A stretch of DNA of 22,508 nucleotides. Source: an uncultured Phenylobacterium sp. GTDB lineage: Bacteria; Pseudomonadota; Alphaproteobacteria; Caulobacterales; Caulobacteraceae. This document shows, one piece after another, positions 1 through 8,443 of the stretch (position 1 is its first letter; the number at the start of each line of letters is the position of its first letter). The position numbers and the translations under genes were made by a program. The stretch lies in assembly GCA_945952355.1 (NCBI GenBank), contig CAMFIW010000003.1, forward strand, positions 1 through 22,508. The letters are read 5' to 3'. Under the pieces are notes generated by a model. It searched no databases. It worked only from the letters and a program-made list of their open reading frames with translations, and was not told where the DNA came from.

Positions 1-747
1 CTGGAGCCGGGCGCCAAGGCTTATCGCAAACTGGCGCGGCTGGCGGCGGACATCCCCTACCCGTTCCTGCTGCTGCTGGTGAGCGGCGGCCATTGCCAGC
101 TGCTGGCCGTCGAGGGCGTCGGCGCCTGCAAGCGGCTGGGCTCGACCATCGACGACGCGGCCGGCGAAGCCTTCGACAAGATCGCCAAGATGCTGGCCCT
201 GCCCTATCCCGGCGGCCCGGCCCTGGAGAAGCTGGCGGAGGGTGGAAACCCAGAGGCCTTCGCCCTGCCCCGCGCCCTGCTGGGCCGCAAGGATTTCGAC
301 TTCTCGTTCTCGGGCCTGAAGACCGCCGCCGCCCGGCTGGCCGAGGGCGTGACCGACGAGACGGGCCGCCGCGACCTCGCCGCCGCCGTCCAGGCCGCCA
401 TCGCCCGCCAGCTTTCCGAACGCACCGACCGCGCCATGGCCGCCTATGCCCAGACCTATGGGAGCCAGGGCCTGAGGTTCGTGGTCGCCGGCGGGGTCGC
501 GGCTAACAAGGCGGTGCGGGCGAAGCTGATGGAAACCGCGACCGCGCATGGCTTCTCGTTCGACGCCCCGCCGCTGGCCTACTGCACCGACAACGCCGCG
601 ATGATCGCCCTGGCCGGGGCCGAGCGGCTGGCGCTGGGCCTGACCGATCCGCTGGACGCCGCGGCCCGGCCGCGCTGGCCGCTGGACGCCGCCGCGGCGG
701 CCGCCAACCCCACCCACCTCGCCGGACGAAAGGGCGCCAAGGCATGA
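1..747 (+). CDS. tsaD: TsaD, tRNA threonylcarbamoyladenosine transferase (5' end outside window)
   Basis: This is the C-terminal part of TsaD, which with TsaB and TsaE transfers the threonylcarbamoyl group to A37 of ANN-decoding tRNAs in the cytoplasm. The frame is open from base 1, so the start lies upstream of the window. The GTG at 79 falls inside the conserved LVSGGH motif and is not a start. Visible family motifs are SGGH near the left edge, FSFSGLKTA in the middle, [10 protein letters not shown], and [10 protein letters not shown] near the C-terminus; these belong to the ASKHA nucleotide-binding fold. The N-terminal metal-binding HxxxH is not in view. The stop overlaps the gpsA start as ATGA, indicating translational coupling. 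Identity is very secure; the missing N-terminus is an edge effect, not a truncation. Confidence 0.96.
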   Translation: MEPGAKAYRKLARLAADIPYPFLLLLVSGGHCQLLAVEGVGACKRLGSTIDDAAGEAFDKIAKMLALPYPGGPALEKLAEGGNPEAFALPRALLGRKDFDFSFSGLKTAAARLAEGVTDETGRRDLAAAVQAAIARQLSERTDRAMAAYAQTYGSQGLRFVVAGGVAANKAVRAKLMETATAHGFSFDAPPLAYCTDNAAMIALAGAERLALGLTDPLDAAARPRWPLDAAAAAANPTHLAGRKGAKA

Positions 748-1736
748 AGACCGCAGGCGTCATCGGCGCGGGCGCCTGGGGCACGGCGCTGGCCCTGGTC
801 TGCGCCCGGGCCGGGCTCGCGACCCGGCTGTGGGTGCGCGAGCCGGAGATATTGGAGGCGATCAGGAGGGGTCGGGAGAATTCCACTTTCCTGCCGAAGG
901 TGAAGATCGACGACGCCGTAGAGGCGACCGGCGACCTGGCGGACCTGGCCGGTTGCGACCTGGTGTTGAACGTGACGCCGGCACAATATCTGAGGTCGAG
1001 CCTGCAAGCCTTTGCGCCGTATGCGCGCGAGGGCCTGCCGGTCCTGCTGTGCTCCAAGGGCGTGGAGCAGGGCTCGCTGAAGCTGATGACCGAGGTGCTG
1101 GCCGAGGCCATGCCGCAGGCCTGCCCGGCCGTGCTGTCGGGACCGTCCTTCGCCGGCGAGGTGGCGCGCGGCCTGCCGACCGCCGTGACCCTGGCCTGCC
1201 CCAACGAGGCGGTCGGCCGGCAGATTTCCGAGGCGATCGCCACCCCGACCTTCCGGCCCTACTGGGTGACCGACATGGTGGGCGCCGAGGTCGGCGGGGC
1301 GGTGAAGAACGTGCTGGCCATCGCCTGCGGCATCGTCGAGGGCCGCGGCCTGGGCCGCAGCGCCCACGCCGCCCTGATCACCCGCGGCTTCGCCGAGCTG
1401 ACCCGGCTGGCCGAGGCCCTGGGCGGCCAGGCCGAGACGGTGGCCGGCCTCTGCGGGCTGGGCGACCTGGTGCTGACCTGCTCCAGCCCGCAGTCGCGGA
1501 ACATGAGCGTCGGCCTGGCGCTGGGCGGCGGCCAGACCCTGGACCAGGCCCTGGCCGGCAAGGTCTCTGTGGCGGAAGGCGTCGCCTCCGCGCCGGCCGT
1601 GCGCCAGCTCGCCGCCAAGGTGGGCGTCGAGATGCCGATCTGCACGGCGGTCGCCGCGATCCTGGCCGGCGAGGCCGACGTCGACGCCGCCATCGCCGGC
1701 CTGCTGTCCCGTCCCCTCAAGCCCGAAAGCCTCTAA
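744..1736 (+). CDS. gpsA: GpsA, NAD(P)-dependent glycerol-3-phosphate dehydrogenase
   Basis: GpsA reduces dihydroxyacetone phosphate to sn-glycerol-3-phosphate, the backbone for phospholipid synthesis, in the cytoplasm. The 330-residue protein has the usual family length. The dinucleotide-binding loop [10 protein letters not shown] is at residues 8-17, the [11 protein letters not shown] segment lies near residue 130, the catalytic lysine is K188 in the [13 protein letters not shown] motif, and [16 protein letters not shown] follows around residue 240. The ATG at 744 overlaps the tsaD stop by four bases, so the two are probably co-translated. The YciI-like gene starts 9 bases after the stop, consistent with one operon. 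Function is clear from sequence. Confidence 0.96.
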   Translation: MKTAGVIGAGAWGTALALVCARAGLATRLWVREPEILEAIRRGRENSTFLPKVKIDDAVEATGDLADLAGCDLVLNVTPAQYLRSSLQAFAPYAREGLPVLLCSKGVEQGSLKLMTEVLAEAMPQACPAVLSGPSFAGEVARGLPTAVTLACPNEAVGRQISEAIATPTFRPYWVTDMVGAEVGGAVKNVLAIACGIVEGRGLGRSAHAALITRGFAELTRLAEALGGQAETVAGLCGLGDLVLTCSSPQSRNMSVGLALGGGQTLDQALAGKVSVAEGVASAPAVRQLAAKVGVEMPICTAVAAILAGEADVDAAIAGLLSRPLKPESL

Positions 1737-1745
1737 GGAAGTCTC

Positions 1746-2033
1746 ATGGCCCTCTATGTCCTGGTCTGCCACGACAAGCCCAATTCGCTGGACCTGCGGA
1801 TGGCCAACCGCGAGGCGCACCTCGCCTATGCGCGGGCCAACCTGGCCAAGGTGAAGCTGGGCGGGCCGCTGCTGGACGCCAAGGGCGACATGGCCGGTTC
1901 GATGCTGATCTTCGACGTGGACGACATCGCCGAGGTCCAGGCCTTCACCGACAACGACCCCTATTCGACCGCCGGCCTGTTCAGCCGCGTCGAGATCCTG
2001 CCGTTCAAGGCGACGCTGGGCGGCTTCGGTTGA
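1746..2033 (+). CDS. YciI-like family protein
   Basis: This 95-residue protein has the compact alpha/beta fold pattern of the YciI family (related to the dimeric ferredoxin-like barrel). It opens with MALYVLVCHDKP, has the REAHLAYARAN helix, then GGPLLDAKGDMAGSMLIFD, and ends with a DPYSTAGLFSRVEILPF strand. YciI relatives are small soluble proteins of mostly unknown reaction; a few chlorinated-catechol family members act on aromatic substrates, so no substrate is assigned. It sits 9 bases after gpsA, and its stop overlaps a candidate TTG start for the Rieske gene, so it is probably the third gene of the tsaD operon. Family confidence is high and function unknown. Confidence 0.88.
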   Translation: MALYVLVCHDKPNSLDLRMANREAHLAYARANLAKVKLGGPLLDAKGDMAGSMLIFDVDDIAEVQAFTDNDPYSTAGLFSRVEILPFKATLGGFG

Positions 2034-2398
2034 ACCGGGAGGATCCCGACAATCCGGCGCGGCCGCCGGCCGGGACGATGCTTTGCGCCCTGGCCGAGCT
2101 GCCGGAACGCGGGGCCAAGGGCTTCCGCTTCCGCGTCGAGCGCTTCCTGTTCGCGGGCTTCGTGGTGCGCCAGGGCGCCGAGGTGCGCGGCTATGTCGAC
2201 AGTTGTCCGCACAACGGCTGGCCGCTGGCGGTGATGGACGACCGCTACCTGACCCGCGAGGGCGACCGCATCATCTGCGCGGCGCACGGGGCGGTGTTCA
2301 CGCCGCTGGACGGGGTTTGCGTCGGCGGGCCGTGCGGGGGAGATCGGCTGACGGCGTGGCCGGTGGCGGTGCTGGGCGGGGACGTGGTGACGGCCTGA
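2030..2398 (+). CDS. small Rieske-type [2Fe-2S] protein
   Basis: This is a short soluble Rieske domain protein of about 122 residues. The two cluster-binding boxes are visible: C59-P-H61 in CPHNGWPL and C83-A-A-H86 in CAAHGAVF, with 21 residues between them, the normal two-Cys/two-His ligand set. No membrane segment or oxygenase catalytic domain is present, so it is likely a ferredoxin-like electron carrier or stand-alone Rieske protein; the partner is unknown. The start is uncertain. The TTG at 2030 overlaps the preceding TGA (TTGA) and gives the full N-terminus, while the ATG at 2078 gives a 106-residue protein beginning MLCALAELPE; neither has a strong ribosome site. It is the last gene before a palindromic terminator candidate. 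Confidence 0.85.
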   Translation: MNREDPDNPARPPAGTMLCALAELPERGAKGFRFRVERFLFAGFVVRQGAEVRGYVDSCPHNGWPLAVMDDRYLTREGDRIICAAHGAVFTPLDGVCVGGPCGGDRLTAWPVAVLGGDVVTA

Positions 2399-2425
2399 AG
2401 GTCCTCCCCCGTTGGGGGAGGACCT
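2399..2425. terminator. perfect palindrome between convergent genes, terminator candidate
   Basis: A perfect 12-bp inverted repeat has left arm AGGTCCTCCCCC (2399-2410), loop GTT, and right arm GGGGGAGGACCT (2414-2425). It lies between the end of the Rieske gene (2398) and the end of the convergent creatininase gene (2430), where it could act in both directions. There is no T-run on either side, so it may instead be a copy of the dispersed CCTCCCCCGTTGGGG repeat seen again near 11505 and 16531. Confidence 0.6.
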
Positions 2426-2429
2426 GGGA

Positions 2430-3194
2430 CTACTCCGCCGCCTTCAGCCCCGGCGCTTGCTCGTTCGAGAAATCGGCGACATCCGCGAGCAAGCTCTCGG
2501 CCGCCTGCTTGACCAGTTCGCCGCCCTTTTCCGGGGTGGCCTGGGCCGGGTCGGAGCCCATGCGGCCGTCGGGATAGCGGGCGCGGAAGTCGACGGACTC
2601 GCGGATCGGGCCGGTGGGCGCGATCTGGGGCGCGTAGTTGGCCGACTTGATGCTGTCGGGATAGCCCCACTGGGTGACGGCGATCTCGGACGGGGTGGCG
2701 TGGCTGCCGTGGCCGGTGGGGAACTGGCGATTGGCCAGGCCCATCACGCCCCTCAGGTCCCACCAGTTCTTGAGCTTGAGCGAGAAGTTGCGCGGCCGGC
2801 CCATATAGCTGGCCTCGGCATAGAGCTCGGAGAAGGCGGCCTCGATGGTGGCGACATTGCCGCCGTGGCCGTTCAGGAAATAGATCTTGTCGAAGCCGTG
2901 GCCCGCCAGCGAGCGGACCCAGTCGCCGATCGCCAGGATGAAGGTGGACGGACGCAGGCTGACCGTGCCCGGGAAGCCGAGATGGTGCTGCGCCATACCG
3001 ACATTGAAGGTCGGGCCGACCAGGATGTCGCCCTGGCGTTGGGCCTCGTGGGCGATGATCTCCGGGCAGAGCCAGTCGGTGCCCAGCAGGCCCGTCGGGC
3101 CATGCTGTTCGTTGGAGCCGATCGGTATGACCACGGTCTTCGAACGCTTCAGGAAATCCTCGACCTCGGCCCAGGTGGACAGGTGCAGCAGCAT
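2430..3194 (-). CDS. creatininase family amidohydrolase
   Basis: This protein of about 254 residues belongs to the creatininase / mycofactocin MftE superfamily of metal-dependent amide hydrolases. Visible signatures are VVIPIGSNEQHGP (E29 and H31 as likely metal ligands), the GTD aspartate at residue 40, HHLGFPGTVSL, the glycine-rich LNGHGGN loop, and the late HGSHATPSEIAVT segment that carries a further acidic ligand. The substrate cannot be told: the superfamily includes creatinine, formamidopyrimidine and peptide-type substrates. The ATG at 3194 is preferred over an upstream one at 3218 because a GGAG ribosome site lies 8 bases before it. It lies 50 bases downstream of a TetR-type gene on the same strand and may be co-transcribed with it. 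Confidence 0.88.
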   Translation of the reverse strand: MLLHLSTWAEVEDFLKRSKTVVIPIGSNEQHGPTGLLGTDWLCPEIIAHEAQRQGDILVGPTFNVGMAQHHLGFPGTVSLRPSTFILAIGDWVRSLAGHGFDKIYFLNGHGGNVATIEAAFSELYAEASYMGRPRNFSLKLKNWWDLRGVMGLANRQFPTGHGSHATPSEIAVTQWGYPDSIKSANYAPQIAPTGPIRESVDFRARYPDGRMGSDPAQATPEKGGELVKQAAESLLADVADFSNEQAPGLKAAE

Positions 3195-3244
3195 GGAAGC
3201 GTCTCCGTCGGCGGCCACAAGCCGCGCAAGAACAAGGCCCTAAG

Positions 3245-3853
3245 CTAGGCGGGCTGGGCCTGACGGGAAAGAGCCAGATAGCCGAGGATCGCCCAGGAGA
3301 GACGTTTCGCCAGGTCGTCGGTCGTTCCCCGCTCGACGGCGCCGTCGATGAGCCCGCGCGATAGGTGCAGGATGTCCAGCGCCGCCGCCTCGCCGCCGAG
3401 ATGGCGGTCGGACAGGAATTTGGCGATCGCCTGGACGGTGCGACCGGCCGCCGCCTGGGCCTCGGTCAGACCGAGCCTCTGCTCCTCCATGTCGAGAATG
3501 CGGGCCAGGCGGGTATGGCGGGTCTGATGGTCGACGGCGACCCGGGCCAGCCGGGCGACGGCGCTGGGCGTACCGAGGTCGCCGATTTCGCCGAGCGCCG
3601 CGCCGAGGGCGGCGTCGAAGGCCTCGGCCTCCCGCTCGGCCAACGCCGCCAGGATGGCCTCCTTGCCGGGGAAGTACTGGTAGAGCGAGCCGATGCTGAC
3701 CCCGGCCAGGGCGGCCACGGCGTTGGTGTTGAACCCGGCCAGGCCCTCGGCCTCCAGAATGCGAGCCGAGGCCTCGACGATCGCCTCGACTGTGGCGGCG
3801 GCGCGCGCCTGGCGCGGGCGCTTGCGGGGGGCGACGGTGGGTGGATCGGCCAT
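3245..3853 (-). CDS. TetR/AcrR family transcriptional regulator
   Basis: This cytoplasmic repressor-type protein of about 202 residues has an N-terminal TetR helix-turn-helix. The pattern runs RQARAAATVEAIVEASARIL, then FNTNAVAALAGVSIGSLYQYF with PGKEAILAALAE following. The C-terminal ligand domain is alanine and leucine rich and its inducer cannot be predicted. The ATG at 3853 (MADPPTVAP) is chosen; a GTG at 3886 would add 11 residues without a clear ribosome site. It is divergent from the darcynin-family gene at 3929 and upstream of the creatininase gene on its own strand, so it may control either or both. An 8-bp palindrome, GTTCGAAC, sits in the intergenic space. Confidence 0.9.
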   Translation of the reverse strand: MADPPTVAPRKRPRQARAAATVEAIVEASARILEAEGLAGFNTNAVAALAGVSIGSLYQYFPGKEAILAALAEREAEAFDAALGAALGEIGDLGTPSAVARLARVAVDHQTRHTRLARILDMEEQRLGLTEAQAAAGRTVQAIAKFLSDRHLGGEAAALDILHLSRGLIDGAVERGTTDDLAKRLSWAILGYLALSRQAQPA

Positions 3854-3895
3854 GGGGAAGGCGAGCAGACTTGGGTGAAGGATCACTCATATTCT

Positions 3896-3903
3896 GTTCG
3901 AAC
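3896..3903. promoter_or_regulatory. GTTCGAAC palindrome in TetR/darcynin divergent region
   Basis: A perfect 8-bp palindrome lies between the TetR start (3853) and the darcynin start (3929). Flanking bases do not extend the symmetry, so it is shorter than a usual TetR operator. It is a weak operator candidate supported mainly by location. Confidence 0.3.
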
Positions 3904-3928
3904 TTCAACCGACGCAAGGGGTTACGCC

Positions 3929-4273
3929 ATGCCCACGCCCACCATGACCTTCTTCATGAGCCTGCGCTCGCAACCGTCCTGGCTGGCCCTGACCCGCCAG
4001 CAGCGGGCGGACTACATCGCCGATCATGTGCGTCCGGTGTTCGCGCGCTACCCGCAGGTGCGGATGCGGTTCTACGACGCCGAGGCGTTCAGCGGCCGCT
4101 GCACCGACATGGCGGTGTTCGAGACGGACGACCTGCGGGCCTACGGCTTCCTGATCGACGCCTTGCGCGACCTGGAGTTCTTCGGCCTGCCGCATTTCCA
4201 GGTGCTCGACGTCATACCCGCCATGGAAGACGGGTATGTCGACTACAACGAAGAGATGGGGGTGGTCGGGTAG
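3929..4273 (+). CDS. darcynin-family protein of unknown function
   Basis: This 114-residue protein fits the darcynin family, small alpha/beta proteins of unknown function. Recognisable stretches are TFFMSLRSQPSWLALTRQQR, then HVRPVFARYPQVRMRFYDAE, FSGRCTDMAVFETDDL, and a final HFQVLDVIPAMEDGYVDYNE. The pattern resembles a dimeric ferredoxin-like barrel. The ATG at 3929 follows an AAGGGG ribosome site at about 3916-3921 with seven bases of spacing; a frame open further upstream is antisense to the TetR gene and is not used. It is divergent from a TetR regulator, which suggests inducible expression. No catalytic residues can be assigned. Confidence 0.82.
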   Translation: MPTPTMTFFMSLRSQPSWLALTRQQRADYIADHVRPVFARYPQVRMRFYDAEAFSGRCTDMAVFETDDLRAYGFLIDALRDLEFFGLPHFQVLDVIPAMEDGYVDYNEEMGVVG

Positions 4274-4282
4274 GGCCGGCCC

Positions 4283-5659
4283 CTACCGCCGCACCACGAA
4301 CATCGGCAGGCCGCCGAGGGGGCGCATGGTGACGCGGTGCTGGATGGCGACCTCGTGGCCCGGGGGCAGGCGCAGGCGGAAACGCTGGGCCAGCGTCGCC
4401 AGGACCAGGACCATCTCGGTGAGCGCCAGGCTGGCCCCGATGCAGACGCGCGGGCCGGCGCCGAACGGGATGTAGGCGTAGCGGGGCCGGCCGGCCGAGG
4501 CCTCCTTGGAGAACCGCTCGGGCATGAAGCGGTCCGGCTGGTCCCAATGGGCGCGGTGGCGGTGGGTGACCCAGGGGACCACGCAGACCGGCGCGCCCTT
4601 GGGGATCTTCACGCCGCAGATCTCGTCGGCGGCCAGGGCCTGGCGGGTCGAGGTGCCGGGGGCCGGCGGGTAGAGCCGCATCGTCTCGTCGATCACCATG
4701 CGGGCGTAGGCGAGGTTCGGCACGTCCTCATGGGTCGGATCGCGGCCGCCCAGGACCTCGGCGAGCTCGGCGTGCAGCTTGGCCTCGACATCGGGCCGCT
4801 GGGACAGGACATACCAGATCCAGCTCATGGCCGCGGCCGTGGTCTCGTGGCCGGCGACGAAGATGGTCACCACCTGGTCGCGGACCTCCTGGGCGGTCAT
4901 GGCCACCCCGGTCTCGCCGTCGCGGGCCGAGATCAGGCGCGAGAGCAGGTCGTTCCCGCCGGGCGCGGCCTCGCGCTCGGCGATCAGGTGGCCGACCATA
5001 GCGTCGATATCGGCGAACACCGAGGCGACGCGGGCCTCACGCCGGGCCATGCGCCACTTGTCGATCAGGGGCACGAAGTCCAGCACCCCGACCTGGGTGG
5101 CGGCCATGGCGCCGTTGACTCCCGCCTCCATCATGTCGCCCAGCGCCGCGCCGTCGGTGGCGAAGACGGCGCGCGAGATGATCTGCAGGGTCAGTCGGGT
5201 CATGTCATGGGCGACGTCGACCGGCTCGCCGGGCGGCAGCTGGGCCCAGCGCTCGGCGAAGGCGCGCGCGTCGTCGGCCATGCCGGGCGCGTAGGCGGCG
5301 ACCGCCGGCGGGGCGAAGGCCGGGGCCATGGTGCGCCGATGGGCGCGCCAGGTGTCGCCGTCGGAGGACAACAGGCCGTTGCCGAACAGGACGCCGAAGA
5401 ACCGCCGCTCCATCTCGGTCTTCGGATAGTTGGCGACATTGTCGAGGAAGACCCGCTTCACTCCCTCCGGATCACCCACCACGTAGAAGGGGCCGATCGC
5501 ACTCATCTGTCGGACCACCGGCCGTTCGTAGGCGGCGCGCACGATCTGAGGCATGGGGCTCTGCGGATCGTCGACCCGCGTCAGGCGGAAAGGCGGCTTT
5601 TCGGGCGGCGGGCTCCAGCCGGCCAGGCGCGGAACCTCTTCGGAAACGCGGGCGTCCAT
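4283..5659 (-). CDS. cytochrome P450 monooxygenase
   Basis: This full-length soluble cytochrome P450 has 458 residues. Three hallmark motifs are present in order: the I-helix oxygen-activation motif AGHETTAAA, the K-helix ETMR (ExxR), and the heme-binding loop FGAGPRVCIG with the thiolate ligand at C406. No N-terminal membrane anchor or fused reductase is seen, so it needs external redox partners. None is encoded beside it; the Rieske protein at 2030 is not an obvious partner. The ATG at 5659 is preceded by GGGAGG six bases upstream. It is divergent from a TetR gene at 5731, with operator-like repeats between, so induction by a small molecule is likely. The substrate is unknown; the motif style resembles fatty-acid or hydrophobic-substrate P450s of the CYP102/CYP4 side. 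Confidence 0.95.
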   Translation of the reverse strand: MDARVSEEVPRLAGWSPPPEKPPFRLTRVDDPQSPMPQIVRAAYERPVVRQMSAIGPFYVVGDPEGVKRVFLDNVANYPKTEMERRFFGVLFGNGLLSSDGDTWRAHRRTMAPAFAPPAVAAYAPGMADDARAFAERWAQLPPGEPVDVAHDMTRLTLQIISRAVFATDGAALGDMMEAGVNGAMAATQVGVLDFVPLIDKWRMARREARVASVFADIDAMVGHLIAEREAAPGGNDLLSRLISARDGETGVAMTAQEVRDQVVTIFVAGHETTAAAMSWIWYVLSQRPDVEAKLHAELAEVLGGRDPTHEDVPNLAYARMVIDETMRLYPPAPGTSTRQALAADEICGVKIPKGAPVCVVPWVTHRHRAHWDQPDRFMPERFSKEASAGRPRYAYIPFGAGPRVCIGASLALTEMVLVLATLAQRFRLRLPPGHEVAIQHRVTMRPLGGLPMFVVRR

Positions 5660-5681
5660 GGCGTCCTCCCGGGATCGTTCA

Positions 5682-5696
5682 TTTAACGCTGTTAAA
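5682..5696. promoter_or_regulatory. operator candidate TTTAAC-GCT-GTTAAA
   Basis: A perfect inverted repeat has 6-bp arms, TTTAAC (5682-5687) and GTTAAA (5691-5696), around a 3-bp centre. It is AT-rich in otherwise GC-rich DNA and lies 23 bp before the P450 start and 35 bp before the TetR start. This is the expected place and form for the binding site of the divergent TetR protein. Confidence 0.6.
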
Positions 5697-5717
5697 CAGA
5701 AACACGGATCGTCCGGC

Positions 5718-5731
5718 TTTACAACGTTAAA
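5718..5731. promoter_or_regulatory. second, degenerate operator-like site TTTACAACGTTAAA
   Basis: This site shares TTTA at one end and the full GTTAAA half at the other with the perfect repeat at 5682-5696. Its proximal end touches the ATG at 5731. Two sites in this space would let the regulator cover both the P450 and its own promoter. Confidence 0.4.
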
Positions 5732-6414
5732 TGGATGGGCGACCTGGACGTATGGCCGCCCCCAGCCGAAGTTCGCCCAACCTGACCGCCGAGGCGGTGG
5801 TCGCCGCAGCCGCCGCGGTGCTGGAGCGCGACGGCCATGGCGGGCTGACCATGCGGGCGGTGGCGGCCGAACTCGGGGTCCAGGCGCCGGCGCTCTACTG
5901 GTATTTCAAGGACAAGCAGGCGCTGGAGCTGGCGCTCTACGACCACCTGCTGGCCGACCTGCGCTTCGAGCCCCGAGGCGCGGACTGGCGTGAGGATCTG
6001 CGGGGCATGGCCCAGGGACTGCGGGCGCACCTGGTGTCGCGGCGCGACATCGGCAAGCTTCCGCCGCCGGGCTTCTTCTTCGCGCCCAACGCCATCGGGC
6101 TGATGGAGATGGCGCTGGGCGTTCTGCTGGATGCGGGCTTCCCGCCGCGAGACGCCTACTACGTGCTGATCACCGCGGTCGACTATGTCTCGACCTGGGC
6201 TCGCGGCGAGGCCGAGCTGCACCTGCGCCCGGTCGAGAGGCCGGGCCTCGACGAGGCCGCCAAGCGCAGCCTGATCGACGGCGCCTATCCCAACTTCGCC
6301 CGGGTGGCGCAGGCCTTCCTCCAGCCCGGCGGCGTCGACGAGCAGTTCGCCTTCGGGCTCGACGCCCTGATCGCCGGCTTCGAGCGCCTCATTCCCGCGA
6401 CAGGTCGCGGCTAG
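5731..6414 (+). CDS. TetR family transcriptional regulator (tetracycline-repressor-like C-terminal domain)
   Basis: This 227-residue regulator has its helix-turn-helix in the first 60 residues: LTAEAVVAAAAAVLERDGHG, then LTMRAVAAELGVQAPALYWY with FKDKQALE following. The QAPALYWYFKDK form is typical of the branch with a TetR_C-type ligand domain. The C-terminal half is helical and contains the NAIGLMEMALGVLLDAGF region. The ATG at 5731 overlaps an operator-like half-site, so the ATG at 5752 (MAAPSRSS) is a real alternative; neither has a strong ribosome site. It is divergent from the P450 and is its probable repressor. The acs gene begins 75 bases downstream but has its own ribosome site. Confidence 0.92.
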   Translation: MDGRPGRMAAPSRSSPNLTAEAVVAAAAAVLERDGHGGLTMRAVAAELGVQAPALYWYFKDKQALELALYDHLLADLRFEPRGADWREDLRGMAQGLRAHLVSRRDIGKLPPPGFFFAPNAIGLMEMALGVLLDAGFPPRDAYYVLITAVDYVSTWARGEAELHLRPVERPGLDEAAKRSLIDGAYPNFARVAQAFLQPGGVDEQFAFGLDALIAGFERLIPATGRG

Positions 6415-6474
6415 ATTCCGCGCGCGGCAGGTTGCGCGGCGGGGGCCAGTCCGCGTAACTCCCAGCAAACTCAT

Positions 6475-6481
6475 AAGGGAG
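6475..6481 (+). promoter_or_regulatory. ribosome binding site deciding the acs start
   Basis: AAGGGAG lies nine bases before the GTG at 6490 and none precedes the GTG at 6481, so 6490 is preferred as the acs initiation codon. Confidence 0.65.
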
Positions 6482-6489
6482 TGCGCACA

Positions 6490-8424
6490 GTGAGCGACGG
6501 CGAGGTTTTCCCGGTTCCCGAGGCCTGGGCCAAGAAGGCCCATATGGACGCCACCGCCTACGAGGCCGCGCTGAAGCGGGTCGACGCCGATCCCGAGGGC
6601 TATTGGTCGGACGTCGCCCGCCGGCTCGACTGGACCGTCTTCCCGACGAGGATCAAGGTCGTCGCGTGCGACACGCGCCGGTTCCATATGCGCGGGTACG
6701 CCGACGGGGTGCGGAACGTCGCGGTGAACGGCCTGGACCGCCACAGCGCCACGCGCGGCGACCAGACGGCGATCATCTGGGAAGGCGACGGCGGCGAGAC
6801 CACGACGCTGACCTATCGCGAGCTCCTGGCCGAGACCTGCCGGATGGCCAACGTCCTGAAGGCCAAGGGGGTCAAGAAGGGCGACCGGGTGACCATCTAC
6901 CTGCCGATGATCCCGCAGGCGGCCGTGGCCATGCTGGCCTGCGCGCGGATCGGGGCGATCCACTCGGTGATCTTCGGCGGGTTTTCGCCGGACAGCATCG
7001 CCGGGCGCATTCAGGACTGCGACTCCAAGATCGTGATCACGGCCGATGAGGGCCTGCGCGGGGGCAAGGTCGTGCCGCTGAAGCGCAATGTGGACGAGGC
7101 GCTGGAAAGCTGCCCCGACGTGGCCGACGTGATCGTGGTGCGCCGCACCCGCGCCGACGTGCCGATGAAGGCGGGCCGCGACGCCTTCTATTCCGACCTT
7201 AAGCAGGACGTGGCCGACACCTGCGAACCCGAGGCGATGAACGCCGAGGATCCGCTGTTCATCCTCTACACATCCGGCTCGACCGGGAAGCCAAAGGGCG
7301 TGCTGCACACCACCGGCGGCTACCTGACCTGGGCCAGCCATACGCATGAGCTGGTGTTCGACTACCGCCCCGGCGAGGTGTTCTGGTGCACGGCCGACGT
7401 GGGCTGGGTGACCGGACACAGTTATGTGGTCTATGGCCCGCTGGCCAATGCGGCGACCAGTGTGATCTTCGAGGGTGTGCCGAACTATCCGACCAATTCC
7501 CGCTTCTGGGAGGTGGTCGACCGCCACAAGGTGGAGATCTTCTACACGGCGCCCACGGCGATCCGCGCCCTGATGCGCGACGGCGACGAGCCGGTGACGC
7601 GGACCAGCCGCAAGTCCCTGCGCCTGATCGGCACGGTGGGCGAGCCGATCAACCCGGAAGCCTGGCTTTGGTATCACCGGGTGGTGGGCGAGGGCCGCTG
7701 CCCGATCGTCGACACCTACTGGCAGACCGAGACGGGCGCCTGCCTGTCGAGCCCCCTGCCCGGCGCCATGGCGCTCAAGCCCGGCTCCTGCGCCAAGCCT
7801 CTGCCGGGAATCAAGTTCGAACTGGTCGACGCCGAGGGCAAGGTGCTGCACGGCGCCACCAGCGGCAATCTCTGTATCACCGACAGCTGGCCGGGCCAGA
7901 TGCGGACGGTCTACGGGGACCACGAGCGGTTCTTCAACACCTACTTCTCGACCTATGCCGGCAAGTACTTCACCGGCGACGGCTGCCGCCGAGACGAGGA
8001 CGGCTACTACTGGATCACCGGCCGGGTGGACGACGTGATCAATGTGTCCGGCCACCGGCTGGGTACGGCCGAGATCGAGAGCGCCCTGGTCGGCAACGAC
8101 AATGTCGCCGAGGCCGCGGTGGTCGGTTTCCCGCACGAGGTGAAGGGCCAAGGCATCTACTGCTTCGTGACGCTGAAAGCCGACGTGACCCCGACGGATG
8201 TGCTGCAGGCCGAGCTCAAGGGCTGGGTTCGGCGCGAGATCGGGCCGTTCGCGGCCCCCGACGTTGTGCAGTTCGCGCCGGGCCTACCCAAGACCCGATC
8301 GGGCAAGATCATGCGCCGCATCCTTCGAAAGATCGCCGAGAACGACCTTTCGAACCTGGGCGACACCACGACCCTGGCCGATCCCTCGGTGGTCGACGAT
8401 CTTGTGAAGAACCGGATCGGCTGA
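6490..8424 (+). CDS. acs: Acs, acetyl-CoA synthetase (AMP-forming)
   Basis: Acs activates acetate with ATP to acetyl-AMP and then to acetyl-CoA in the cytoplasm. The protein is about 644 residues, the standard length. The adenylate-forming P-loop [17 protein letters not shown] lies about 40% along. Other conserved stretches are [28 protein letters not shown], and the A8 hinge [20 protein letters not shown]. Near the C-terminus is [17 protein letters not shown], whose lysine (about residue 606) is the site reversibly acetylated by Pat-type enzymes in other bacteria, so post-translational control is likely. The GTG start at 6490 follows a clear AAGGGAG site and gives [10 protein letters not shown], the usual Acs N-terminus. 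It stands between a TetR gene and a small exported protein. Confidence 0.97.
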   Translation: MSDGEVFPVPEAWAKKAHMDATAYEAALKRVDADPEGYWSDVARRLDWTVFPTRIKVVACDTRRFHMRGYADGVRNVAVNGLDRHSATRGDQTAIIWEGDGGETTTLTYRELLAETCRMANVLKAKGVKKGDRVTIYLPMIPQAAVAMLACARIGAIHSVIFGGFSPDSIAGRIQDCDSKIVITADEGLRGGKVVPLKRNVDEALESCPDVADVIVVRRTRADVPMKAGRDAFYSDLKQDVADTCEPEAMNAEDPLFILYTSGSTGKPKGVLHTTGGYLTWASHTHELVFDYRPGEVFWCTADVGWVTGHSYVVYGPLANAATSVIFEGVPNYPTNSRFWEVVDRHKVEIFYTAPTAIRALMRDGDEPVTRTSRKSLRLIGTVGEPINPEAWLWYHRVVGEGRCPIVDTYWQTETGACLSSPLPGAMALKPGSCAKPLPGIKFELVDAEGKVLHGATSGNLCITDSWPGQMRTVYGDHERFFNTYFSTYAGKYFTGDGCRRDEDGYYWITGRVDDVINVSGHRLGTAEIESALVGNDNVAEAAVVGFPHEVKGQGIYCFVTLKADVTPTDVLQAELKGWVRREIGPFAAPDVVQFAPGLPKTRSGKIMRRILRKIAENDLSNLGDTTTLADPSVVDDLVKNRIG

Positions 8425-8443
8425 GCGGGGATTTAAGGGGAGG

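Noticed and set aside
1..79. Possible truncated tsaD starting at the GTG at 79.
   Set aside because: The frame is open to base 1 and encodes conserved TsaD sequence before that GTG, so the gene simply begins outside the window.
830..2029. Upstream extension of the Rieske reading frame through gpsA and the YciI-like gene.
   Set aside because: Only the last part (from 2030 or 2078) encodes recognisable protein; upstream it is an Arg/Gly/Pro-rich out-of-frame reading of gpsA.
5682..5696. TTAA...TTAA spacing considered as a CtrA box.
   Set aside because: The two TTAA words are separated by 5 bases rather than 7, and the perfect symmetry better fits a TetR-type operator.
5719..8151. Very long minus-strand open frame opposite the TetR and acs genes.
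   Set aside because: It is a high-GC antisense shadow: the composition is rich in Gly/Arg/Ala/His/Val with no recognisable domain, and the plus strand encodes clear TetR and Acs motifs throughout.
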